From the NCBI GenBank assembly GCA_009192285.1, contig WBVU01000009.1, positions 620,001 through 684,000 of the forward strand: a stretch of DNA of 64,000 nucleotides, written 5' to 3'. Below, piece by piece: positions 47,833 through 58,837 of this stretch; positions within the stretch are counted from its first letter, which is position 1, and every line of letters starts with the position of its first letter. Made by a program: the position numbers and the translations under genes. This DNA comes from Morchella semilibera (Eukaryota; Ascomycota; Pezizomycetes; Pezizales; Morchellaceae). The notes below the pieces were generated by a model. It had not been told where the DNA came from and searched no databases. It saw only the letters and a program-made list of their open reading frames with translations.

Positions 47833-48003
47833 ATCCTCCTTTCAGGATATATATCCTAAAAGGACGATATATATCCTCCTGTCAGGATATATATCCACCC
47901 GTCAGGATATATATCCTGAAAGGACGATAAATATATATATTTTGATAGGACGATATATATATATCCTGATAGGACGATATATATCCTAATAGGATGATAT
48001 ATA
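47833..48003. repeat. Tandem palindromic ATATCC repeat
   Basis: Units of the type AGGATATATATCC alternate with AGGACGATATATATCC, about eight copies with small spacers. Each unit is itself palindromic, so the tract can form many small cruciforms. Confidence 0.8.
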
Positions 48004-48364
48004 GGTGGGATTACGTCCAGTCATCCCTAGCCGCGCCTAGCTGCCGCGCTCTGCCGAGTCATCACGAACTTTTTCACCTTCATCACCCGATCATCACTAA
48101 ATCACTATATGCATCACCGCCCACATCAATAGCACCTTCAGATCATCTCTTCCATCATTGGGCTTGCCAGAGTTGGGGAACACAATAACTACAAGAAGTA
48201 TTTGCACATGAATCAGAGCAAAAACAGGTTGGGTTTTATCTACTACTGTTCTAATGATCTTGATAGTTGGCATTCATGATGGTGAAGGTGAGAAGCTGAT
48301 GGTGATAGTGATGGCGATGATGATGATGATCGTAATGATGATGTTAGTGGTTTAGCTTGCTGCC

Positions 48365-48411
48365 CTGCCGTCCCCGCCACCCTGCAGGGGGGCTGGGTGG
48401 CGGAACGGCAG
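48365..48411. repeat. GC-rich hairpin
   Basis: CTGCCGTCCCCGCCACCC pairs with GGGTGGCGGAACGGCAG around a 12-base loop. It lies in a block of about 95 bases of high GC within otherwise AT-rich spacer. Confidence 0.65.
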
Positions 48412-49627
48412 GCGGCGTGGCGGCGTGCCAGTGGCGGCGTGGCGGCAGAGATGGCCGCCTGCATGATAGCTTATACCCCATATATGATAGCTTACCATAC
48501 AGCAATGATAGAAGATCGGGGAGTGGAGATATGCCTATCCCGAAAACTCGTGAAAGTGCACGAGTTACGCAACTGGAGGTATAAAGCATCCTTGGTTTTA
48601 GGATACATTAGTATGGGAGGTTTTCATCCTCTATAGACAATAACTTATCTTTTCGACTCGTGTACCACAGGGCCTAGTGTATCCAAATTTCTCCCCGACG
48701 CCTCTGAAACACAGAAGCCCGGATGTCCTAAAACTGGTACTAGAGTTCAGGACCGGTGATATACTGTCTAAAAATTACTCGAGGTAATTTAATTCAGATA
48801 TGGTGTGGCGCACCATGATTCATGCAACAATGTTTGTTGGCAATATTGATGGTCTGATTCCCAAACAAGACCGAACATAGGTTCATAACTTATCACTCGC
48901 ATGCAAACAGCCAACCGTAAATCGCCTGTTGTTAAGTCATTTATTTTACTGCAGACCACCTTTTATTTACAACATGTTGTCGGTCTTGCAGCGCCGACCT
49001 AAAATTCATTAAGACTACCTTTGGAATTGTTAGACCTGGGGGATCACTCTATTTGTTTATAAATATCCTAGGAGGCTGACTCCACGATGTATATATGGTT
49101 GCATGGATATAGAAAGCAACAGACATACTACAGCCGGCTATTGGTAGCAGAGTGGCATACAAATCCACCTAAAAGAGTTCACAGTTAATTACATTCTGCG
49201 GTGGATCCGGAGGACGTCACTAGTCTTTAGACGACAAACGGTCAAAACTGTAATCGAGTGCGCCGATAAGAGGCCGCACATGCCAACTGCCATCTACCTA
49301 AGAGCAGAATTACCAGGATAGGAGCTAGCTACATGTGTCGCTCTCAGCAGATGACCCAAATCACTTTATTTCAAAAGAACTCGGTGCCTTACTAACTCGA
49401 ATTCAACAGAATCTGGTCCCGCTATTGAAGTAACGGATTTTTGGATTTTCCTATAATAATAGAATATTCTTATAAGAACGAATCTCTGGCTTTCATCATG
49501 TCAACTTTTCTAATAAGCGGAATGCATCCAGGATGAAAGAGGTATTCAACCACCCTATCCCTCTCTAATACACCCACGCCCACTCCATGAATGCCCTCAG
49601 TAAACGGACAGGGGCGGTTTTGGGCTG

Positions 49628-51165
49628 ATGGATACCAAAACAGACACGCGGTTACGGGCCTCAGAGGTTACTGTTGACATTTCTGACCCTCACAACCCCA
49701 ATATAGTATTTACCGATGACTACTGCCTCCTTCCTCGACCTTTTATTTACATGCCCACTTTTGTTAACCTAAGTTCAAAATCATCACCATCTTCATCACC
49801 ATCACCGATTATAATGGCCGAAGCTTATAGAACTGCTGAACGTGTTCATTCACCTTTATCCAACCCTTTGATTGACATTAACCCTAAAACCGCCCATAAG
49901 AAGCTATATTGGGCATCTTCTTTTCGGAAAATACAAGAATATATGCTGGCAAACAAGGATTATTCTATTGTCAAACCTCCTCGAAAGCGGGATGCCGATG
50001 ATATGGTTGTTCTCAACATCTATACGTAAGTTTTCCTTCTTGATATGCACATTGTCTAAACTAATTTAGAGATGACCAATAGAACTCTTGGTACTAATCC
50101 TGATTGGGGCCTCGGGCCCTCACCTCTATCACCACTTTATCTCCATTATTCAGCACTCCACCCGGCGGATTTTAATCTCCCAAAAGCCCCTGTCCCTCTA
50201 GCCAGTTCCGTAGGTCAGGTTTTGCAAGCAATTAGTGACAACTACACACGCGCACCGCCACCTCCCACCCCACCAAGGCCATGCATGTTACAATACTTCT
50301 TAGACCGCAAAGACTTTGTGACTCGGGCGAACACAACCACGACCTGTGTCCGGTTTCTTGACGATTTCGCCGAGTGGCGTCTACTCGACGGCCCTGCCGA
50401 AAACGTTGGAGACGGTGATGTCGCTCCTGCGGGCTCACTACGTTACAAACTAGGCTTGAAAACCTGCCCCGAAAATTCCGGACGACGTGGACTTGACACC
50501 CTCGCCGCCAGAATTCACGTTTCTCCAGTTGTTCGTATAGTCGATCCGGATCCAGAAAATCCCATTATGAATCTTTTTACTTCGACCCCTGATATGAACA
50601 CCAGTACGCCTGTGTATATCAATGACAACGAAGTAGAGGGTGAGCCTGGTGTACAACTGTACTACATGAGAAGTACGGATAGACTTAGGAGATATTGGTG
50701 GATCTGGGAGGGATCCTCATGGATGTGCGTTTATGATTCGAATGGCCGAACCGAATGGGGCTCAGGCTGGGACAGTTCAAGGGAAAACGCTGCCATAGGG
50801 AAGCAAGAAGACGCTGATGCCCAAGGATCTGCAAGTGCCGGTGTACCTAATAGAATAAACCCCCCTAATAAGAAGAAGTTCGAGGAACTCGACTGCACAA
50901 TTATCAAAGTATGATGTCCAGTATACGCTCTTTTAATATCTAGCTAACATTACCCTTGTAGCTTTATAACTCTGGCCACGATGAACCAATTGCGGTGGTC
51001 GAACTTGCAGCAGGCCAGATGTGGATCCAAAAGACAATCATCCTTGAGACCATCGACGTTAGCGTTGCGGTCATCTTCTCCGTCATTAACATGGAGCGTG
51101 CCATTAGGGATGAGCGCGCCTTGAAGGCTGCTAGATATACTAATTTCTTCAAAAGGCATTTCTAG
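49628..51165 (+). CDS. Unknown three-exon protein
   Basis: Exons 49628-50025, 50083-50908 and 50962-51165 give about 475 residues with all phases consistent. I do not recognise the family. The N-terminus is polar, with a Ser/Pro run (SSKSSPSSSPSP), then KTAHKKLYWASSFRKIQEYML. The middle has a PPPPTPPRP stretch, then strand-like segments such as PGVQLYYMRSTDRLRRYWWIW and EGSSWMCVYDSNGRTEWG. The C-terminus, GHDEPIAVVELAAGQMWIQKT to FSVINMERAIRDERALKAARY, is beta then helix. That recalls the last strand and buried helix of tubby/LURP-one-like folds, but this is only an impression. There is no signal peptide or membrane span. The start may instead be the ATG at 49814. Confidence 0.6.
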
Positions 51166-52873
51166 GCGTTATTTCGATCTTGTTTTGCTATGCATGGAAG
51201 CGGGGCATTAAGTGGGGAGTATCAATCTTGGGGATGCGCAAAGCGAGAGATTTTGGTATTCTTTTCCACGATCTTGCTATGTATTAGCGCATAGGGGTAT
51301 GGGGATATCCAAGGTTGCTTTTGGTGGAGTTTCTGTATGAGTTACTACATGTACCTAGTGTATTATTAGCTTGTGAGGTGCTGAGTATCGGTCTGGAGGT
51401 ATGTCTGAAATTTTTGGTTTTGATGAAGCTTTTGTAATGTACTTATGTAGGTTGTAAGTACCTTTCTACTATTACGTAGTGGGAATTAGCCTGCGTCCAC
51501 GTATAAGTACATGTACTTATTAAAAATTACAACGCCAGCTCAATCCTGCAGTCCCCCGATAACCCAAGCCCAGCCCAGCGTAGGTAAGACTAGTGGGAAA
51601 TGGTCATATTACATTAAACAACACAATAATATCTGCCATTGTATACATGTAAGCTTAACGGCTATGGTGTCCCCCAGAGGGGCCGAGCTAGGTCTACTCA
51701 AATCAGTTGTACAGAAGTGTCACTGGTTCAGGCCACCTCCCAGACTTGGTCGAAAGGCTGTGCGACTGGGTAAAAAAGAGGAACCCCCACTAGTGCGATC
51801 CTCTTTTTGCTACTTTGCAATATTTTTCTTTTTTGGCCCTCTCAATCCTAAAGCTACTTCTATCACTATTCCACGGGCTTGTACTTGATAAAGCTTGTTA
51901 ATACCTGAACCCGAGACCCTATGCTGTGAGAGCTCTTGAATTAGGTTATTCGAAAGGTAGAAACCCACCACAAAGGGACTATCCGATAAAGCAGCCACCC
52001 CCATAAAATAACATGGGCTAAATTATTTACAGGAATTAATGGACCATGCTGATCCAATAGATCTAAGGAAGTTGTTCTGATTTAACCACACCATTCTAGA
52101 TCTAGAAATCTATTTCCCGACAAGGTATAGAGGATGTTAGCTGGAACTAGAACGATCCTGTTAGTGTGTAAATTTGAGCCACACACAACCCTCAGAAATT
52201 AATCTGACTGAGCTGCATACATGTATCCAAGACTTGCTAGAATAGAAATACATGTAGCCTCTTTCCTCTTTTAACGGGCGTCAATTTTCGGCCCTTTTTC
52301 TTTACTTCTAGCTGTGCTTGGTTCTGGGTATATAAAGAGTAATTAATCTCACCACGCTATAATTAAGGGTACCAGATTATTTCGCCTCTGGGTGTAGCCT
52401 TGTATATAGAAAGCCCTTGTTGTAGTTATTAATAATTTATATGTATAAAGCTATTTAAATAATACTACTACGTAGTTGGTTACCTAAGTACAGCCATAGT
52501 ACGTCCGGGAACGAGCCTACCAATCAAGTCCTATATATACCAGCACTACCAATCTAATATCAACACTGCTACTGTTGCTACATGTATTATGTATTAGTGC
52601 ACAACTACATGTAATCCTAACCTACATGTAGTTATATGTTTACCTCTCCCGCGTCATATCCCATCACTCGGCCAACCACACAATCACTAGCAGCCATTCT
52701 ATTGACGATAACAGCGGCCCAATACAATCGCAAAGAAGGGTATTAGGTCCCAGATATTCTCACTACTACCATTAGCACCATCATCAACATCACCACCACC
52801 ACTATCATCACCCATCATTATCACGCCCCCCCCATCTTCACCGTCATCGTCGTCGTCAAAATATTAACCAAAG
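51166..52873. other. Spacer rich in TACATGTA
   Basis: Eight TACATGTA copies lie in 1.7 kb (51346, 51508, 51644, 52218, 52249, 52579, 52606, 52623). The last 120 bases are a CAT/CAC-rich leader before the gene at 52874. No gene seen. Confidence 0.65.
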
Positions 52874-53896
52874 ATGCTTACATCCAACGCTCCCCCTGCT
52901 CCAATGAGACTCCCGCCAGGTATCCCGATTGACCCCTCCCTTCTAGAGCCGTACATCGAATCGCTTATCCGGCCCTCTATTTCCGACTCTGAGGGGGCTG
53001 AGGACAGCTCTTCTGGCGATATTCATGTCCCTGATCAAGACCAATCTCAAGATCAAGATGATACCGAGTCTATCTCCCCCAATAACATTCAAGAACCCTA
53101 CAAGACCCACGGCCCGCCATTCACCATGCCGTACGTCCCCCGCCCTCTACCCCTCTCCCCGCATCTCAGCATCCGCCGCAAGCCACTCCCCCCCTCAGCC
53201 TCAGCCACTACCATATACACACCTCTTCTGCCGCGCTATCAGCCGCCACCGACCGAATACGCGCCTACTCCCACCTCCCATCTCTACAAGAACTACTTGC
53301 ACAAGCTCCCGCATACGCGCTTCACCGAGCATGACCAGCCGGGCACCTGCCTAGCCTGCGACGCTGCCACAGCTACAGTGCACTACACATGCGACCTGTG
53401 CGGGTTGGTGCTGTGCGGCGTGTGCCATTACCTCATCACCGAGGAGCCGATCCGCGGATCGCTGAGGCTGTTGATCAGTCACGCGGCGAGGTGGAAAGTG
53501 GGATATTCTAAGGCATTTTTGGAGAGGGAGGATGAGGAGGTGGATAGAGAGAGAGAGAGGATGGAGGAGAGACGGGTGAGAAGGGAGAGAGAGTGGAGGG
53601 ATGGGAGGAGTAAATGGAGGGAGACGATTGTAGAGGAGGAAGATGAGAGTGTGGAGGTCGAGGTGGGGGAAGGGTTAAGGGATGTTGGAGAGGAGGAAGA
53701 GAGTGATGAGGGGGGGGTGCCGATCGATATGATTGATGGCATCCAGGAGATGATTAGGAGTATGGAGAGGGAGAGATTCCCTGATAGGGAAAGGGAGAAC
53801 GGCCAGCCGGAGAACAGTGGGCTGGAAAACGGGAAGACCGAGCCCGAGGAGGGGGATATCAAGCTCAAGAATAAGATCGAGGAGAGCATTCTCTAG
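52874..53896 (+). CDS. Unknown intronless protein with a small Cys/His cluster
   Basis: One uninterrupted frame of 340 codons. The first 140 residues are acidic then Pro-rich and look disordered. At about 158-184 lies CLACDAATATVHYTCDLC, then GLVLCGVCH. The C-x2-C, C-x2-C and C-x2-CH spacing suggests one or two bound zinc ions, like a B-box or FYVE-type fragment. The last 140 residues are dominated by Glu/Arg (REREWRDGRSKWRE, VEEEDESVEVEVGEG) and probably form charged helix or coiled coil. Part of this charge is low-complexity GAG-rich DNA. No enzyme signature is seen. It may be lineage-specific. It lies between the unknown gene at 49.6 kb and the RBR gene at 56.7 kb, all on the same strand. 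Confidence 0.6.
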   Translation: MLTSNAPPAPMRLPPGIPIDPSLLEPYIESLIRPSISDSEGAEDSSSGDIHVPDQDQSQDQDDTESISPNNIQEPYKTHGPPFTMPYVPRPLPLSPHLSIRRKPLPPSASATTIYTPLLPRYQPPPTEYAPTPTSHLYKNYLHKLPHTRFTEHDQPGTCLACDAATATVHYTCDLCGLVLCGVCHYLITEEPIRGSLRLLISHAARWKVGYSKAFLEREDEEVDRERERMEERRVRREREWRDGRSKWRETIVEEEDESVEVEVGEGLRDVGEEEESDEGGVPIDMIDGIQEMIRSMERERFPDRERENGQPENSGLENGKTEPEEGDIKLKNKIEESIL

Positions 53897-56718
53897 CTCT
53901 CCTGGTAGTTATAAATTCGTCTCTGTTGGCGTTTTTCTTGTGCTGTGTAGCCTTTTCCTTCTTCTTGTCTCCCTTATGTACAAATACAGCACTTAGCTAG
54001 CTAGTACTAGCAGAGTGAGGAGACTAGAGTACCTAGTTAAGTAATTACAAATTCGTCTCTCGTTCTTTTATGGCTTTGAACTGTTGGTTGTGAACTGTAC
54101 TGTGACCCCAGCGGGGGTGTCGATGTCAACGATTGAAGCGACATGTTTTTACGCTTAGCTCAGCCACAGTTGGCGCTTCTTATTCAGCACCGCGTATAGA
54201 AGACGACATACAAGAAGGCAACGTCTCCGGTGGCACCGCAACGGTCCGGTAGATTTCTCCGCCGATGCGCTCATCCACCAGACCCTACCCCCGCAAACAA
54301 AAGTAATCGTCACCGCCCATGGGTCTGAACTCCTACGGAAACCAGTGCCCGTAAAGAAAAAAAAAATTCTAATGATTTGCGTGGCAACCGCACCAAAAAC
54401 ACCAATAGACCCTATTCCCTAGTGAGTATATAGTGAACGACTGTGTATACACAGCTACAGTGCGTGACACTAGGTAAAAACCCAATGCCGAGGCGCCCCC
54501 CCATCGAATTCAACATCGCAGCCCCCTTGATTTTAAGGACATGCTAGACTATATTTCTTTGCCCTGGGTGTCAGAGATCGATCCGATTCGAAGCTTAAGG
54601 TCACGACTTGCAATTGAGAATGAAGCCAATTTGACGCTCGAAAGTCTCTATAATATGTAGAGTACGGTTCGGACAAAGAGGAGAGGGTGGGGGCAAATAT
54701 TGGCAAGAGTTTATGGTTGTGACTTTCTATAAGATCTAGCCTATTATCCAGATTCCTACGTCATTTTTCTGTGACTGTGTCCTCTAGTGGCCAAGAGCTA
54801 CGCCGTCGGCATTTGTTTATTGTTTTTCTTTCTTCTCCCCTATTTTACGGGTCATTTAGAGGAATTGTAGTTCTAGAAACTATCTTGGGCCAAAGCCCAG
54901 TAGTACTTGCACAGTGCAAACAAGAGACATTTTGGAACAGAGTCGTGATCCGTTAAACGCCTACTCTGTAATTAGGGGATTTAGTACAAAGTTTGGTGGA
55001 GATTTAAAATTGTGCCATATAGGCCGAGTTTTTTAGATACTAGAGTTTTGGCTCATTTACTATGGTTTATAAATGCGCTTATACAAAGCTACGCGAGAGG
55101 TGAGGTAGCAGTTGCAAAATGGAAAAAAAAATGTTTCTCAAAGCACCTAATTACCATCTCTTACTTTTAACGTTAACCTTCACATATCCTGTAGGGAGCC
55201 CTTTACACAGCGTGTACAACCACACACAAAGCTAACACCTCAAAGAAGCCACACAAAAATAACCTGCAGAGCCAGGGATTTCTTAATTCCTGAAGCCGGA
55301 GAAACGTCCACCAGGCACCACATCGCCAAACGTCAAAGAACGAAAAAGAAAAGAAAAGAAAAGAAAGAAAAGAAGGACTGAAATCGAAATCGAGGTCCCA
55401 ATATGACATCGGAAATCATGTTCTAGCCCCCATCCTCCTCTGTATCTCCACGTTGTGGGAGAGCCGTAATTTCAACGCCAACCAAGAAGCAGTGTGCGCG
55501 TGCCAGCAACTCGGCGCTGACTTCATTTTTGGGCATTTTGCGAGCAGATACTACAACATCATTGCGAGGACTGTTGATTGCGGTGCCGGGAACTGATGAA
55601 CAAGATTTGCCACGGAAGATTTCGGTGTAGACTATACCGGCGCCCTCCCACCGCTAACTTTGTCTTACCACAAATCATTACAGATTGGAGCGCATAATGC
55701 ATGTGCTGCCAAAAAAATCAGCGGCGATATGACTGCATGTCGCGAAAGAAAAAATGCTTTGAACTCGCTAGAAAAAATGACATAGGAGGCGTTAAGTTTC
55801 CAGAGTGAACTTGGGGCGGGGGGGTCTATCTGGAGAACCAAACTCTGTCTTACCCACAACAAGCTGCACAGGAACTAAAGGAATCTCTGCGTTACCTTTT
55901 ATTTTTTTAAACCACCTGCATATACCTGTACAAAACATTGCATGCAGGAAAACCTATGGCATAAAAAATACCTGCAGTAATCTTATATATATTTCAGAGG
56001 TGACATCAATTTCATCCCACTTCTATCAGTACTAGCTCTAACTCCAATGAACCCTTCACTAGCTAGCATCGATGCCAGGGCTCACATAGAGATACGGGAT
56101 GATGTCATTTAAAACCTGTGCGCATCATGAGAAATCACTCGTATATCAGCTAAATCTAAATTCGACTGATATGCGTTAATAAGCCTCGGTTCTGCTACCG
56201 ATATAATCTCCGCTTCGGCTCTAACCTCTACTATAGTTCTGGACTACATTTATTACGTAGATTCCAAAAGTTAACCCACCAACGTCATATATCACGGACT
56301 ACCGCAAATTCAGTTAGTTGGGTCCCTCAAAGTACTCCCAGGGTCAATCCATGGCGTAATTATAACCCAAAAAAGACGGTCAAACTAGTATTGACCTCAG
56401 CACCTTACGTGCAAATTCTGTCGAAAGGGCCAGCCACCCCGATCCATGATTTCTCTTTCAAAGGTTTGAAGTCCTTGAACTGTACTTCAGTACCCTAGTA
56501 CCGCAGATATAACCCGCGTAACAATTAGAAATTCACATACGTCATTTTAATACGATAATCTACTTTACTTGAAACCTCCCAGAAATAACTATAAAAAGAG
56601 GTGTTAATATTCTAATGAATCCTCCTTACCATCGGTCAGGTATACCAGGCCGGCCCTCAGGAACAAACCTTTTATTGTTAATATTATACCCATTACGTCA
56701 ACATATGGACACTCGAGC
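53897..56718. other. Spacer, no gene recognised
   Basis: It holds an AAAAG-type purine stretch near 55345-55372 and a reverse copy of the 18-base motif at 56125-56142. No gene seen. Confidence 0.5.
56125..56142 (-). repeat. 18-base recurrent motif, reverse copy
   Basis: The plus strand reads TCATGAGAAATCACTCGT, one base from the consensus on the other strand. Confidence 0.45.
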
Positions 56719-58837
56719 ATGAGGTCTAATCAACAACTTCGAAACAACTACGCTCCCCCGGCACTGCACCCGCTAAGTGAGACCGACCTACCTGACCTTG
56801 CTAACTGCTGGCGCTGCAAAGATAAAATCCGCGGCCGAGCCTTCATTGCTGCTTGTCTAGAAAAACACAGGTACTGCTTTCACTGTGTTAGGCGCATTTA
56901 TACCCTCGCAACCACTCGGAATGAAAAGTGGCCTGCACGCTGCTGCAAAGTCCCATTCGTCTCCACCAACGTATTCATCCGCGTTTTTCTTAACAAGGAC
57001 GAGATAAGTTTGTACAAAAAAAAATCCATGGAACTTTCAACGTCACCCGCAAATAGAGTCTACTGCAGTAGACAGGGCTGTGCGGCGTTTCTCGGCAACC
57101 GTGAGAACCATCGTGGTCCAATCTATTGTCCTTACTGCAATGCGGCCACATGTTGGACTTGTAAGCACCCGGCACAGCGAGATCTATTCTCTCGGGAGAA
57201 TATTAAGTTGGAGGCGCACTTTCTTCAGGTGAACCCAGGGTGGAAAAGATGTATGGACTGTGGAACGATTATTGAGATAGTTACTTCAACTGGTTGCATA
57301 CATATGGCATGCGGGTGTGTAATTCTCCTTAATGCCATGGGGTTTATATATATACATTCAAAGAGCTAATATTATGGTGGTTACATAAAGATATGATCAT
57401 ACTTACTGTTATTTCTCCGGAAAAATTAAATGGACAGGCTTATCGAGAACTTGTAGATGCAAACGTCCCGACGGACGACTACACAGGCAATCACCTTATA
57501 GCCTTCCAGATCCCTACACAACGTTTAGCCCTCGGGTTCCTGAGCCGAGACCCAGTTCGAGATTCGATGTAATTTTGACTGAGGAAAACAGATTCATTCC
57601 CATCTCTACTGTTCAAACCTCAACTACCCACCCATGCTATACTTATCCTCCGGGCGTCGAAAACCCCATGGATATGTCATATCCATATCGACTTCCCTCT
57701 ACAACCGCCGAAGGTCCGGCAGACGCTGACTCCATCCTCAGAGAGCGCAAGAGATGGGAGCTCTCATCGGGTACCTACCCCGAGCATCCTACAGAAGGCG
57801 CATGTTGTCTTCCCTCCCGACTTCTAATCTCTCTAGAATGGAAGGCGAAGTCTCTCACTGCGCAGCCGGATCCAGTTCCCAACACCGCTCCTCCCCCCTC
57901 TCCTCCACCAACTCCTTTCGCTCCCAGCACTAAGAATCCTTCTATTCTGCGTCCGGAAATGAGAAGGTTAATACAACCAGGTCCCCTTAACCGGCAAACT
58001 TTCGGCCCAATTGGCACTGAAATCGTCCCAGCCCCCAGCCCCCTCAGCACATTTTATAACACTCCTGCCACAAATGTCCGAGCGGGTCCCTTCAGCCCAA
58101 TGAACACTTTCCGTACAAGTGGCCCAGTAGCTCCCTTCGGACCAATCGGCGTTCTTCGCCGTCCAAATGGTCCAGTGAGTCCCTTTGGCCCAATTGGTAC
58201 TCCCCGCTACACAAGTAGCCCAGTGAGTCCCTTTGGCCCAATTGGTACCCCCCGCTACACAAGTAGCCCAGTGAGTCCCTTCGGCCCGGTTGGCACCCCC
58301 ACCCGCGCAAGTGGCCTAGCGAGTCCCTCCGGCCCAATTGGTACTCTCCGTACAAGTGGCCTAGTAAATACTTTCGGCCCGGTTGGCACTCCCTTACGCG
58401 CAAGTGGCCAAGTGACTCCCTTCACATCCCTAGCCGGCACCCCCCGCGGCCCGACTGACACCCCGCCGGCCCTAATTGATACGCCTCTCACTTCAATTGA
58501 CAGTCCCCTCGCCCCAGTGTGTCAAGTGGCGTCCAGCCTTGGTGCCCTGAACATTCAAAACAAAAACCCGGACAATTATTTGACTGAGGATTCAACGCAG
58601 TCCAACAGCCTTTTTACGGAAGACGTCTCGCGGAACAACCATGAGACTGATCCCCCAGAGGATAACCACGAATACGATTGGTGGGGAAGTTCCTCAGCCA
58701 GTGTCCCAGACCCCTCGGAGGCTGTGACTTATCCATTGCGTGAGCCAATTGATGTGGCGGGATGGCTGAAGCAACTGCAAGAGAGAGATCGGGGGTTCCA
58801 GCTAAATACCCCCCGGAGGGGAAGGCAACAATTCTAA
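56719..58837 (+). CDS. RBR-type RING protein with FGPIGTP repeats and altered RING2
   Basis: Exons 56719-57314 and 57391-58837 join in phase to about 680 residues. RING1 lies at 30-76 (CWRC, CLEKHRYCFHC, ARCC), the IBR at 116-148 (CSRQGC, CPYC, CWTC), and RING2 from 178 (CMDC, GCIHMAC with the presumed catalytic Cys at 198). After the intron RING2 continues as GYDHTYCYFSGKIKW, then CRC. The usual FCYxCG reads YCYFSG, so one zinc-ligand cysteine is Ser. About 440 C-terminal residues are Pro/Ser-rich, with about seven imperfect repeats of SPFGPIGTPRYTS. The family transfers ubiquitin through RING2; with a ligand lost, activity is uncertain. It is a relative of the RBR gene at 25.5-27.6 kb but lacks the WW-like and extra Cys modules. 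The RING2 join depends on my intron choice. Confidence 0.75.
58120..58440 (+). repeat. In-frame tandem repeats in the RBR gene
   Basis: About seven units of 45-48 bases encode variants of GPVSPFGPIGTPRYTS. Two neighbouring units (about 58170-58270) are nearly identical at DNA level, which suggests recent slippage or unequal exchange. Confidence 0.8.

Larger units (their letters stand above)
45251..49627. other. Spacer with transposon remnant and tandem repeats
   Basis: No intact gene. It holds a piggyBac-type transposase fragment, a 14-C run at 46618-46631, a short AAT repeat at about 46744-46760, one TACATGTA at 47203, an ATATCC-rich tandem tract, a GATGGT-type microsatellite at about 48280-48350 and a GC-rich hairpin. 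Confidence 0.6.
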
